64,000 bases of DNA from Dryomyza anilis (lineage: Eukaryota; Arthropoda; Insecta; Diptera; Dryomyzidae): NCBI GenBank assembly GCA_951804985.1, contig OX638130.1:40507955-40571954 (forward strand), given 5' to 3'. Below are positions 53,531-63,759 of the stretch, in pieces; position 1 is the stretch's first letter, and every line of letters begins with the position of its first letter. The notes under the pieces are model-generated. The model made no database searches. It saw only the letters and a list, made by a program, of their open reading frames with translations, and was not told the origin of the DNA. A program made the position numbers and the translations under genes.

Positions 53531-54430
53531 AGATAAATTTCGAATTCACTTACGAACAGCTGATTCATGTTCAAAACGTCTATTGTGAACTGATCATAAA
53601 CACCAAATTTAATTAAAATTTGGGTAAAATGAGTTTATTTTATATTTATTCATACAATTTGAACGAGCAATATAAATGTATGTGACAAACAATTACTAGG
53701 CATGTCGTTAAGGATAATTTAAACTCTTCTCGAGTTGTAGAATCCGCCCAAGTAATGTGTACATTGTTAATTTATCATTCTGCTTGAACAAATCTCGTTC
53801 TATTTGAAAAAATTTTGTAGATGTACAACATATTATCGACTCAGTTCATCAATACCAAGACAAGGAAGGGGAAATCTTTTCAGACGTTAAATCCTACAAT
53901 AATGCAGCGGGCTGCATATTTTGAGGGTGGTGGCTTCGCGGATGGCGTGTACCAGCAATCCGCTGTTAGCGAAGATATCAACATTGGTAGAAGCATCGTC
54001 GCAAAGTAGAAGTGTATGTGCAGGACTTAAAATAATTGAAAGTCCTAAACATTCACACAACCACGGAACCCAACAAAAATACTTATGATCTTAATCGCCA
54101 AAAAAGTTTTAAAACATTTGATCTTGATTAAAATGATCGTGTTTTCCCCTGATGTACATAATATGTTTAGTTTAATCTTTTAGTAAGAATTGATTACTGA
54201 CATATTACAATTTCATCCAAAAACATGCAATTCACATTTGAAATGTTAATCGGATTGAAATAGGCGGGAAACAGGTGAAATTGAAATCGTTAAATCGAAA
54301 TATGGAACATGACATTTCGTTTTCACCATCAATTTCGAGTGAAAGTGAAATGCAGAACGTGCCTGTAAACTTTGTTATTTATTGTTTACCAAAATTAAAA
54401 ATATGTTTGACTAAATTCTCACTAAAATAT
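53531..54430. other. No recognisable gene
   Basis: AT-rich sequence between elements B and C. A 62-codon plus-strand frame (53,821-54,009) has no known domain. Confidence 0.5.
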
Positions 54431-54963
54431 TGTTACGAAAAGATTTAATTTGCCCCATAGTCCATAGTGCAAACAATAATAAATGAGACGCAGACAATTC
54501 AGCGCAATAAGCAATCTGTTAAAAAGAGACGGAACATCATTCATGGCACTGAGATACTGTGCGATAAAGAGATGCAAGACCAGCACATTAAAACACATGA
54601 GTGCGAATGAGATGACATAGCATGTAGCATACACGAAAATTGGAGAAGATTCTCGAAGCATGTCGAACCGTGTCGATCTAACGCATGCAGTATATAAGGG
54701 CGCCGCATCTGAGGCAGATCACTTCAGTTGTGATATGATAGTGAACTAATGCATCTCGTGAGCGAACATTGAAATGATAAATTGTAGTAATACAGCAGTT
54801 GTATAAGTGATTGTTATTAAGTGGTTAATTAAGTAAATAAAGTTAATTAATACTAGTTGAAATAATACTAGTTAAAACCAAATATTAGTGTGTTTTTATT
54901 TTGTACACAATCCAGCGATACGAACTTGTTGAACAGTTTTCCGTAGACTGAATTTTCGTAACA
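54431..54963 (+). repeat. 5' LTR of element C with promoter motifs
   Basis: 533 bp. Its ends form an 11-bp perfect inverted repeat (TGTTACGAAAA / TTTTCGTAACA). TATATAAGG at 54,691 and TTCAGTTG at 54,723 give a TATA box about 30 bases before an arthropod initiator (TCAGTT), a credible LTR promoter. AATAAAG near 54,837 could serve as a poly(A) signal. Confidence 0.9.
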
Positions 54964-54993
54964 TTGGTGTCAGAAGTGGGATTGTGATACAAA

Positions 54994-55090
54994 ATGGTTA
55001 AATTTGATGAACTTAAAGTCGATCAGCTGAAAAACGCGAATCTCCATTTCACAAATTGCTCGAAAGGCAAATAGCTGAACTGTCGAAGGA
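54994..55090 (+). pseudogene. Gag N-terminal remnant of element C
   Basis: ATG at 54,994 begins MVKFDELKVDQLKNAN; with a one-base shift the frame continues as a charged helix (LERQIAELSKDSLI). It then jumps directly into protease sequence, so most of gag is deleted. Confidence 0.65.
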
Positions 55091-55720
55091 CTCATTGATT
55101 GTACAGCATATATGGTAACATTGGACACGAGAGCTTCGCACTCAATAATAAGAAATAACCCTGTTAAGGGCGAAGTAAAGCCACTTATAGGAATAAGATT
55201 GCAAACAGCTACAGGTTAAGAGGCCCCTATCAGAGGAAATACCAAGGAAAGTCAAGCATGATTTTATAGTGGCGAAAATAGTAGACGAAATAATACTTGG
55301 CATGGACTTCATGATAAGGAACGGTTTCACACTAGATTTAACAAGAAAAATGTTGAGTTATGCCAACACAGAGATCCAACTAAACATTGATTTTGACCAA
55401 TGCCCGAAAATTAAATAAGTTATCGCTCATAAAAATTGAAAAATACCACCTAATTCAGAAGCAATTGTTTGGGCGAAATTAAATGACGATTCTGTGATAA
55501 TCAAGTTGTAGGTTATTGAAGCAAACGAAGAGCTGTAAAAAAGTAACATAGTGGTAGGAAGCGCATTTGTTGAGGCGGAGAAAGACAGAATTGTACCTAT
55601 AAGAGTTCTCAATCTAGAAAACTCGTCAAAATTATTCAAAAAGGGAACAGTGATAGGCCAGTGTCAAAAGGCATCAGCGATTATAAATTGTGAGTCAAAT
55701 CAATAAAAGGACTATGTCAC
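55091..55720 (+). pseudogene. Protease region of element C
   Basis: Begins MVTLDTRASHSIIRNNP: the retropepsin loop usually reads DTGAS, so the Gly is replaced by Arg. VKPLIGIRLQTATG and KIVDEIILGMDFMIRNGFTL (the ILGxDF block) follow across frameshifts. Inactive. Confidence 0.8.
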
Positions 55721-55727
55721 ACCGCAA

Positions 55728-56500
55728 ATGAACAAACAATTTACTCACAGGTTAATAAATGTGTGGACGAAGGATTTAGCTGCCAAAGAAAACAGTCTAG
55801 TGCAAAAGCTAATTGATAAAAATCGGTATATATTTGCTGAAAAGGGCAAAAACGATGGCAGAACTACCATTGTAAAACACCGAATCCGTAGTGATTCTAA
55901 CCCAATTCGTCAAGCACCAAGAAGGGACCACTTGCGAAAAAAGACGAAGTATCACATTTGGTTGAAGAAATGCACACAAATGACGTGGTTGAACCATCTG
56001 AGAGCCCATGGATTTCACCAGTAGTATTGGTGAAAATGAAGGACAGTAGTACTCGGTTCTGCGTTAATTATCGAAAACTTAATGATGTCATAAAAAAGAT
56101 AGTTATCCATTACCCAGATTCGATGACACCTTGGATACACTATCTAATGCTAAGTGGTTTTCCACGTTGTACTTGCAAAGCGTTTACTGGCAAGTAGAAA
56201 TCGATAAGAAGATCGAGAGAAAACCGAATTCAGTACTGGCGATGGATTATGGCAATTTTTGGTAATGCCGTTTGGACTATGTAATGCCCTAGCAACATTC
56301 GTGCGGTTAATGGAGCATGTATTGAAAGGTCTGCACTGGTAAACTTTCCTGGTATACCTTGATGACATAATTATTATGGACAAGGACTTTGACGAGCATC
56401 TAAGAAATTCAGAGGTAGTATTCCTATGATTGGAAAGTTGGGGTCTACAACTTAGCTCAAAGTAATGCTCACTTCTCAAGAAAGAAGTCAAGTATCTGCG
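55728..56500 (+). pseudogene. Reverse transcriptase of element C
   Basis: Overlapping frames give the RT blocks: VKHRIRSDSNPIRQAPRR, MVEEMHTNDVVEPSESPWIS, SPVVLVKMKDSSTRFCVNYR and KLNDV, a broken DT/DTLS..WFST block near 56,125-56,165, then FLVMPFGLCNALATF and FLVYLDDIIIMDKDFDEHL (YLDD near 56,355). Many stops and at least four frame changes. Confidence 0.85.
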
Positions 56501-56522
56501 TCATCGAGTTTCGACGGAAGGA

Positions 56523-57150
56523 GTGCATACCGATGAAGATAATATAGTTGCAGTAATGGAGTGGTCAAGACCGAAAAACCTACACGACTTACAAAGGTTA
56601 TTTGTTCTAAGAACATACTGCAGGCGATTTGTTCCAGATTTTGTCAATGTTGCTAGCAGTCTTCACGAGTTGACAAAAAAGAACCGCGCATTTCAATGGG
56701 GCGATGATCAAGAAAGGGCATTTTTGAAATTAAAAGATCGACTGTGTTCGACACCAATTCTTGCGTATCCAATTCCTGTTGAGAAATTTATACTTGATAT
56801 GGCTGCAAATGGATACGGAATAGGCGGAGTTTTCTCTCAAGTGATCAATGAACAAGAAAAAGTGATCGCATACTACAGTAAAACCTTGTTCAAGACCGAG
56901 CGAAATTACAGGAGGGAGCTTCGAGCTGTAATCGAAAGTGTGAAATATTTCCACAAATATCTGTACGGACAACAGTTTACTTGAGAACCGATCATGCAAT
57001 ACTGAGATGGTTACTTCAGTTCAAGGATCCAGAAGCCAAATCGCGCGTTGGATAGAGCGATTACAGAGCTACGATTTCACCATCGAACATCGTAAACGAG
57101 GACACCATGCAAATGCAGATGCCCTGTCACGTCGACCGTGTAAACTTGAA
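56523..57150 (+). pseudogene. RNase H of element C
   Basis: 153-codon frame: DLQRLFVLRTYCRRFVPDF, RAFQWGDDQERAFLKLKDRL, FILDMAANGYGIGGVFSQV, KVIAYYSKTLFKTERNY and LRAVIESVKYFHKYLYGQQF. The usual TDAS catalytic motif reads MAAN, so the first catalytic Asp is lost. After a frame change at 56,980, RTDHAILRWLLQF and HHANADALSRRP follow. Confidence 0.87.
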
Positions 57151-57208
57151 TGAAAACATTGTTTAAGAGCATAAGGAAGGGAAGACATACTTGACATTCC
57201 TTTGTTGA

Positions 57209-58078
57209 ATGTTTTGCCTGATGAGCAATGGACCGCAGAACAAATTCAAAATTATCAGAAAAGAAAATTATGATGTTCATGAAGCAGCAAAGGAAGCCAA
57301 AGTGTCCAATTTTGACAGTCCAATAAGTAAGGCTTACTGGACACAGTGGCAAAGCTTGAAACTGCAAAATGGTGGTTTACATTGCGCCTGAGAAAGCGAA
57401 GATGGCAGATCCGCTCGAAATTTGATTGTTGTTCCCAAATCAAAAATAAAAAAGATATTAACGGAATACCAGGGTGGATCCATTTGGGTCATTTGGGCAT
57501 AAATAAAACGATCGATAAGGTAACGAAACTTTTTTATTGGGTTGGATGCCAGAAGTCAGTCGCCGATTGGATTCGAAGTTGCCCGCAATGTTTACAAGTA
57601 ATAGGACTGTCAGAAGCTGCGACAGGATGCATCAGTACAACATGGGAGCACCATTCGAACGTATCGCCATGGATGTCGCCGTGCTTGTCTCATCGATTGA
57701 TTGGGATACACTTATATCATTATTCCTCATGGCTTATCGGACGGCGGTTCATGCGGCGGCTTCACCATCTAAAATTGTATTTGGAACAGACTTAAGATTA
57801 CCTGTTAGACAGCGAACAAAATTTACGAGTGATACGATGTAGGCCAGATACGACTTGCGCACAAATTTAGAGGGATTTACGGAAGGAGAACTCGTTCTGC
57901 TCTATAACCCACAAAGGAAGAAAGGCTTATCCCCTAAGCTACAACTACACTTGGTAGGATAATTAAACGAATTAATGATGTAGTATATCGGATTCAGAAT
58001 ACTGCAGGCATTAGAAGAAAAATGAAAGAAGTACATTTAGAAAGGTTGGCACCGTATAAAGAGAGAGAGGATTAACAT
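57209..58078 (+). pseudogene. Integrase of element C, core deleted
   Basis: The N-terminal HHCC finger is present (HLGHLGINKTIDKVTKLFYW ... CPQC) and the core begins with a FERIAMDVA block near 57,655. It then jumps to SSIDWDTLISLFLMAYRTAV, the C-terminal helix after the catalytic Glu, so about 120 residues including two catalytic acids are missing. The C-terminal domain follows (NPQRKKGLSPKLQ near 57,910; a VHLERLAPYKERED-like end near 58,035-58,072). Confidence 0.82.
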
Positions 58079-58112
58079 CTGTTCGGGACGAACAGATTTA
58101 GGTGGAGGGCAG

Positions 58113-58500
58113 TGTTACGAAAAGATGTAATTTGCCCCATAGTGCAAGCAATCAACAATAATAAATGAGACGCAAGACAATTCAGCGTAATAAGCTATGT
58201 GTTAGAAAAAGATGGAAATCATTCAGCGTACTGAGACAATGTTCGAGAAAACTTATGAGTGCGAATAAGATGCAAATATCATGTAGAATACACGAAAAGT
58301 GGAGAAGATTCTCGAAGAATGTCGAACCGTGTCGAAACGTGCCGATCTGATGCATGCAGTATATAAGGGCATCTGAGAAGGAGCACTTCAGTTGTGATTG
58401 AATAAAACCAAGATATTAAATGTTTAAAACATTAAATTCAAAACCGAGTTGCAATCAATAAATTCTGTAACGCATGAGCCCGGAAAACCGGATCGTTACA
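58113..58500 (+). repeat. Chimeric LTR joining elements C and D
   Basis: 58,113 to about 58,398 matches the element C LTR through ACTTCAGTTGTGAT, including the TATA (about 58,360) and initiator (58,388). From AATAAAACCAAGATATTAAA (58,401) to GTTACA (58,500) it matches the end of the element D LTR at 62,200-62,337. The junction lies about 8-11 bases after the predicted transcription start. The D PBS follows at 58,501. Confidence 0.85.
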
Positions 58501-59157
58501 TGGCGCGCGAGCAGGGACCCTGAAGCGCACGGAAAAATAAAAAAAATTGCAAAAACGTTATTTGCGCTCGGTTAATAGATAATTAAAACAAAAATCGCTC
58601 GTGCACAAAACGCGGAACGAACGGAAGAAAATATACGATACATGCGGAAAACATACGAAAACAAAAGAACACAGACAAACCCGAAATTGCGAGAAAATAA
58701 AACAATAAGAATTGACGTGTAACATTAAAACATAAAAACATACGGTGGTAAATAAAGTGCGCAAAAGCATTGAATCATAGAGTAAAGTGGAACAGAGAAC
58801 TGCGACTAGAATCATTAATAAATAAATTAAAACGCCGTCGCACGATCGCATGGTGCGCGGCGCCTGAAAAGAACATTGAAACATAAAACGTCGCGATGGA
58901 AAATAAAATAAACACGCATATAAAAGTTAGTACAGTGGACAGAAAGCGCTAAGAAAAATGCGATAAAATAAAACAAATCAAATACAGAGAAAAAAAGTGA
59001 GCCCCTGATATAAAAAAAGATAGCTTTTCCAGCGTGGTGCTGAAAAAGCTGGAGAAATTGGAACTTAGGCACATGACGATCGCCGTTTCTGTCGGCAGAC
59101 GCTAGTAGACAGGAACAACCAAAATTTCCGTTTGTTACGTACGCAACCAACCCCACG

Positions 59158-59745
59158 TTGACTACTAGCTATTCCCCCTTTGAAACGCAGGCAACAACTC
59201 ACAACGCATGTGCACCTTCGTGGGCACTGCCTACACTCACCACGAGGCCGGCAATGTCGCAGTTGCCACATACATCACTCAACTTCCCCACAGTCTACAC
59301 AACGGCCTACACGCAAAATACCAGGCACGACCCCTACGGGGTCACACACGCTCAACAGATACCGGCAACATCTGAACGACCGCCGGAAGGAATCCACGTG
59401 AATCCTTTAGGTATTACGTCTTGGCTATGCGGGATATGATGCGGCACGCACAGTGTAATGAGCATCAGGAGATGCAGCGCATATTACGAAATTTGCCGCC
59501 AAGAATATCAATTGTATATACGGCGGCATGATTTTTTGACGCTGGTGGAGCTAATAGGACTGGAGGATTAATTGGATGTCATCCAAGGCATGGGACATGT
59601 ACAGCCGTATTATGCACCGCGATCCCGTGAGGAGTACAACCGACGTCTGGAGGATAATCACAACGAACGTATCAACCCGAGGACCACATGCAGACGTTGT
59701 GGCCACGGTGGCCATTACTAAATAAACTGCCGAAACGATGCAGCT
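59158..59745 (+). pseudogene. Gag remnant of element D
   Basis: 59,158-59,439 is a Thr/Pro/His-rich frame. Further fragments encode a helix-rich stretch and then the single zinc knuckle TCRRCGHGGHY followed by a TAA and INC (about 59,690-59,728), so the knuckle is split by a stop. No capsid fold is obvious in the decayed sequence. Confidence 0.6.
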
Positions 59746-60240
59746 ATGTTCAGCTGGGACAGCGATAAAAAAGGGGTGCGAAGTATTGAGTGCTGCAGAC
59801 GACGATCGAGAGAACCGCCAGTAACGTTGGCTAGCGCTTTTTCCGAAAACATTACCCCGTATCCCGCAGTAGGCCTCAAACAAGAGAAGAAGCGAATAGT
59901 CGTAACGGTAACTTTGGACGGTAGACTGATGACTGCTACCATCGATACAGGGGCAACGCTTAATTTCGTCAGTCAACCATGCACCGACTAAATAAAGACT
60001 TCGTAAAACGTCGAGCGGACGGACATCATAGTAAAGATGTCCGACGGCGGCTCGAGGCAGGTCTACAAGGAAATTCAAGTCAACGTCAGGATGTGAGGAA
60101 AGGAGTTCCTTCTGCCTTTTCTCATTTTTCCAGAGGTGATAGACCATGTGATCCTAGGCATGGATTTCCTGCAGCGGGCAGGCACCATTTTGAGTTGTGG
60201 GAGCAATAGTGTGACATTGCACGAAACGTCGCCTCATCGA
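59746..60240 (+). pseudogene. Protease region of element D
   Basis: The frame 59,746-59,991 contains RIVVTVTLDGRLMTATIDTG and then ATLNFVS: the retropepsin DTGA active site with its usual preceding strand. Further on, EVIDHVILGMDFLQRAGTI (about 60,133-60,190) is the second conserved block. A frameshift separates them. Confidence 0.85.
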
Positions 60241-60249
60241 GAGCAACAG

Positions 60250-60958
60250 ACAAGCGTCATACCGCGGATGCATAAATCAGGGAAGCGACAGGCGGCTAAG
60301 CAACATAATGCACAGCGGACGACTGTAGCATCTGCACCCAATACTCTGACATAGAACACCGTACAGCAGACGGCTGTAGCGGTGACGCAGCATAAGCCTG
60401 CTCACTATACGACAGCGGGCACCGTACAGCGGAGGGCTGTAGCGGTGAAGCAACGAAGAATTGCGCTCGAAGCAATTCACGACACTCATCAGATGGCTTT
60501 AGCGGCTATGCAGCAAAAGACTAAACAGCAGAGTGCGCAGCGGACGGCTGTAGCAGCTGTACCATCGTCAATAACAACGAGCGCTGCACAGTGGACGACT
60601 GTGCCCACAGAAGAAGGCAACGAGCGCTGAACAGCGGACAGCTGTGGCGGCTGAGCTCTCAGCAGATAAGCGTCAGGTGACAACAGAGAAGGTGACGAAT
60701 GCCGCACAGCGTATGGCTGTGCAGGCGATGCACATACGACGACGATGCGGCAGGTGAATGTGAACAAAGAGACAAGTGCCGCACTGCAGACGACTGAGCT
60801 CTTCGCAGCAACGCGGCAAGTGGCTGCAGACGTGGCGACCAGTGCCTCACAGCGGACGGCTGTGCATGAGATGCATCAAGGTTATGCACCCACAACGGCG
60901 ATGAGGCCTCACACGAGGCAATCAACGCCCCACAGCGGACGGATGTGCAGTAGGCCGG
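60250..60958 (+). repeat. Degenerate coding repeat, AQRTAV-type
   Basis: About ten copies of a core like CACAGCGGACGGCTGTGGCG at irregular 45-90 bp spacing (near 60,310, 60,362, 60,424, 60,537, 60,587, 60,632, 60,704, 60,783, 60,850 and 60,934). In frame they encode variants of AQRTAVA (VQQTAVAV, VQRRAVAV, AQRTAVAA, AQRMAVQA, SQRTAVHE). Each core is a small inverted repeat (CACAGC..GCTGTG). It follows the protease where RT would be expected. Confidence 0.8.
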
Positions 60959-60979
60959 GTCGGTCTCCACACAACATTT

Positions 60980-61816
60980 TTTTTTTAAAGTCCGCCCCTA
61001 AAATGAAAGATTATCTCGTAAAAGTGTCAAAAACAAAAAAATAAAATTTTTTGGAACCCGCTAAAAACCGCCAAAACCATTTTTTCATTATAGCTTTGTT
61101 ATTTGATGTCCGATCATTAAGTTTTATACACCGTGGAAAATGTCTCAGCGGTTAACACATTTGTCCCATAGGTTGAATTGTCCTCCGATGTCACCTTCGA
61201 TGAGTGACATCACTAGTTTACGACTTCTACCCCCCTAAATGCATTTTTTTTCTCATATAATAAAAGATTTCCAAAAATTATTAATTTTTTTGTTGAAAGT
61301 ATTTAGCTAGCTTCATAAACAAAAAAGTTGCAAAAAACTCGTTTTGAAGTAAAAATTTTATTTTTATATTGAGTTCTGTCCCAAACTTAAAGTTTACCAA
61401 AAAAACCAAAAAAAAAAAAAATGTTTTTTGAATCCTCTAAAAACCGCCAAAATCGTTTTCACTTAAACACTATATTTGTAACTTATTTGTTTATGAAGCA
61501 ATGTAAACACTTTCAACAGTAAAGTTGTATATTTTTTAGAGAACTTTAATTATATAATAAAAAAACAATGCATTTAGGGGGGTAGAAGCCTAATAAACTA
61601 ACTTCACATATTGAAGTTGACCTCGGAGGTCAATTAAACATATATAACAAATATATTAACCGCCGAAACATTTTCAACGGCATATAAAACTTGATGATCG
61701 GACATCAATTAAAGAAGTTATGTCTAAAAACAATTTTGACGGTTATTGGCGAGGTCCAAAAAAAAAAAAATATATATTTCGAACACTTCTACGAGGTAAG
61801 TAAGGAGCGGACTTTC
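60980..61816. mobile_element. 837-bp foldback element with 8-bp target duplication
   Basis: Long diverged inverted arms of about 300 bp each: AAAGTCCGC near the left end and GCGGACTTT at the right; TGATGTCCGATCAT, CTTCTACCCCCCTAAATGCA and CCGCCAAAA-type segments recur inverted. It is flanked by CAACATTT at 60,972-60,979 and 61,817-61,824. No transposase. An 8-bp duplication is typical of hAT-like or Foldback-type elements. Inserted in element D. Confidence 0.85.
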
Positions 61817-61829
61817 CAACATTTCGGCA

Positions 61830-62337
61830 TGACGCAACCCCATAAAACGTCGTAAGACGCTAAACACTGCTACAACAATCGGTCTCATTTACTGCTGACC
61901 GACAAACCGACCGGTACTAGAAAATGGTAGTTGATTTGTATGACTGCCGAAAGTGCAGTCATACAATTCGCTGTGACACAACAGTTGCACTCGCTCTGGC
62001 ATGTGCTTCGAAACTGCAGAGTGAGCGTGATTGTTGGTCAAGGGAATCGTTGACGCCCTGGTTATGGGCATGACATACCCTCGCTGGCGCCGCACGTAAG
62101 AATGTTCCTCTTTTATATTAATTGTATGTTTAAAAGGAAATAAGAGAATCGAAATAATATTGTAAGAGAAATAAATTAAATTAAAATATTGCAAATTAAA
62201 TAAATAAAACCAAGATATTAAATATTTAAAACATAAAAATCAAAACCGAGTTGCATTTCATTTAAATTCTGTAACGCATGAGCCCTGGAGCCCGCTGAGC
62301 GTGCCCCAGCTATAGACCGGAAAACTGGACCGTTACA
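61830..62337 (+). repeat. 3' LTR region of element D
   Basis: Its distal 140 bp (AATAAAACCAAGATATTAAA to GACCGTTACA) matches 58,401-58,500, fixing the LTR end at 62,337. The LTR start is not pinned because the 5' copy is truncated. Confidence 0.65.
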
Positions 62338-62940
62338 AGCTGATTGATTTTTTTTTGATATATTTTTATGCACGTTAACCCATGTAAGGACCACTTAAGG
62401 ATATAATTCACATAAAAAAACGATTTTTGAAAAAACTTATTCTTCACACTTGTTACCACTAATTATGAACCATAATGGTGGCCAAATTATGTGAAACTTT
62501 TATAAGTTCATTTAGTGGAAAAACTGAATAGTTTAAGCGAAAAAAATTCAACTTATAACAAAAAAATTTAAAATAAAAAAAAACGCAAAAAATAATTAAA
62601 CCGTGATATTTTAAAAAATCTTCCAACGATTTTTTTTGTTTACTATGATCTTATATTTTGATATCCAAAACATTTTCTTAAAAAAATTGGAGTGGACGTC
62701 GAATTTTAGGTTAGGTGTGCATAATTTTACTATCTACTAATAAGACGATATCATTTTAAATATAAGTGTATGTGCAATAATACAAAAATGTTATTCCAAA
62801 CTCGTTAGAATAAAACTACAAATATTGCGCCAGTTAAAATTACTATAGTAAGACCCGCCATATAGAAAAGGCGATCAACGTAAACAGACAGAATGCCTCG
62901 GATACCGACCCGAAAACACGATGACAGCCTACGCAAACGT
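62338..62940. other. No gene seen
   Basis: AT-rich sequence between element D and the RTE LINE. Confidence 0.5.
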
Positions 62941-62960
62941 ATAAAGGACCATGATTACGG

Positions 62961-63640
62961 ATATGCACCTGGAACGTCCGAACCATTTATAGGTGCCAAT
63001 ATTCAGCTGGTTGATGTCCTCCAAAGATACAAGGCTGTCTTCACCGCAATCCAGAAAATGCGATGATCAGGGCTGACCTAAACAGGCATTCTGTGACATT
63101 TACTACAGATTCCATGCAGAGCGGTTGTGTAGTTGTAGTCGGCAAGAGATTCCGCCACCTTGTCTCAAGGTTCACACCCGTTAACGAACGACTGGCAACA
63201 ATCCGCATCAAGGCTAAATACTTCTACATCAGCATAATTTGTGCTCACGCTCCGACGAATGCGAAGAACGATGAAACCAAGGAGATTTTCTACGAGCGCC
63301 TCGACAAAGCCTATATGCGCGGCCCCCGACACGACATCAAAATCGTGATTGGTGGGCCATGAGGATATCTTTGGTCCAACAGTTGAACAATTCAATAACA
63401 GAGTAATTAGTAGTACTAGATTCAATCATCTCAATATTCACAAGGCCACTTGGCGGTCAGCCGATCAGAACACGCGCAACCAAATTGATCATGTAGTGAT
63501 TGACGGAAGGCACGCTTCTAGTGTGATGGACGTACGTTGGATCTGAAATGTCAACATCGACTCGGATCACTTCCTTGTAGCAGCCAATGTTCTCACACGC
63601 TTATGCGCTGCCAAAAATGCACGGAAACCAACGCAAATAA
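62961..63640 (+). pseudogene. RTE apurinic endonuclease domain
   Basis: TWNVRTIYR at about 62,967, then NRHSVTFTTDSMQSGCVVVV, IRIKAKYFYISIICAHAPTN, DETKEIFYERLDKAYMR and DIKIVIGG (63,063-63,355). The GDFNAK block is deleted, and the frame shifts to HEDIFGPTVEQFN, STRFNHLNIHKATWRSADQN, TRNQIDHVVIDGRHASSVM and NIDSDHFLVAANV. The order and motifs are those of RTE-clade endonucleases. Stops and the missing catalytic block make it inactive. Confidence 0.9.
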
Positions 63641-63759
63641 ATCTAGAAGTCAGCTAGAAGTCAAGCTGCACACACAACCGACCGAATAACCATATGCCGC
63701 TCAACTCTCACTCCTGCTTTCCCAAGGCAATCTCTCTATGATATATGCGCGCAGTCAAC

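Larger units (their letters stand above)
54431..58400 (+). mobile_element. Ty3/gypsy retrotransposon C, degenerate
   Basis: 5' LTR, PBS TGGTGTCAGAAGTGGGAT, gag N-terminal remnant, protease, RT, RNase H, integrase, PPT (about 58,098-58,112) and 3' LTR start at 58,113. Gag is almost entirely deleted and the integrase core is internally deleted. The two LTRs start identically (TGTTACGAAAAGAT). The 3' LTR is fused to element D at about 58,398. Confidence 0.9.
58399..62337 (+). mobile_element. Ty3/gypsy-like retrotransposon D, degenerate
   Basis: A partial 5' LTR (58,399-58,500), PBS TGGCGCGCGAGCAGGGACCC (58,501), gag and protease remnants, a low-complexity coding repeat, a foldback insert and a 3' LTR ending at 62,337. 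RT, RNase H and integrase are absent. The 3' LTR carries an extra about 32-bp segment (62,288-62,318) relative to the 5' copy. Confidence 0.8.

Noticed and set aside
58558..59271. Minus-strand ORFs in the leader of element D
   Set aside because: Hydrophobic or Cys/Arg-rich translations of a purine-rich leader with no domain and opposite to the element's orientation.
60277..60970. Minus-strand ORFs across the AQRTAV repeat
   Set aside because: Antisense shadows kept open by the repeat composition.
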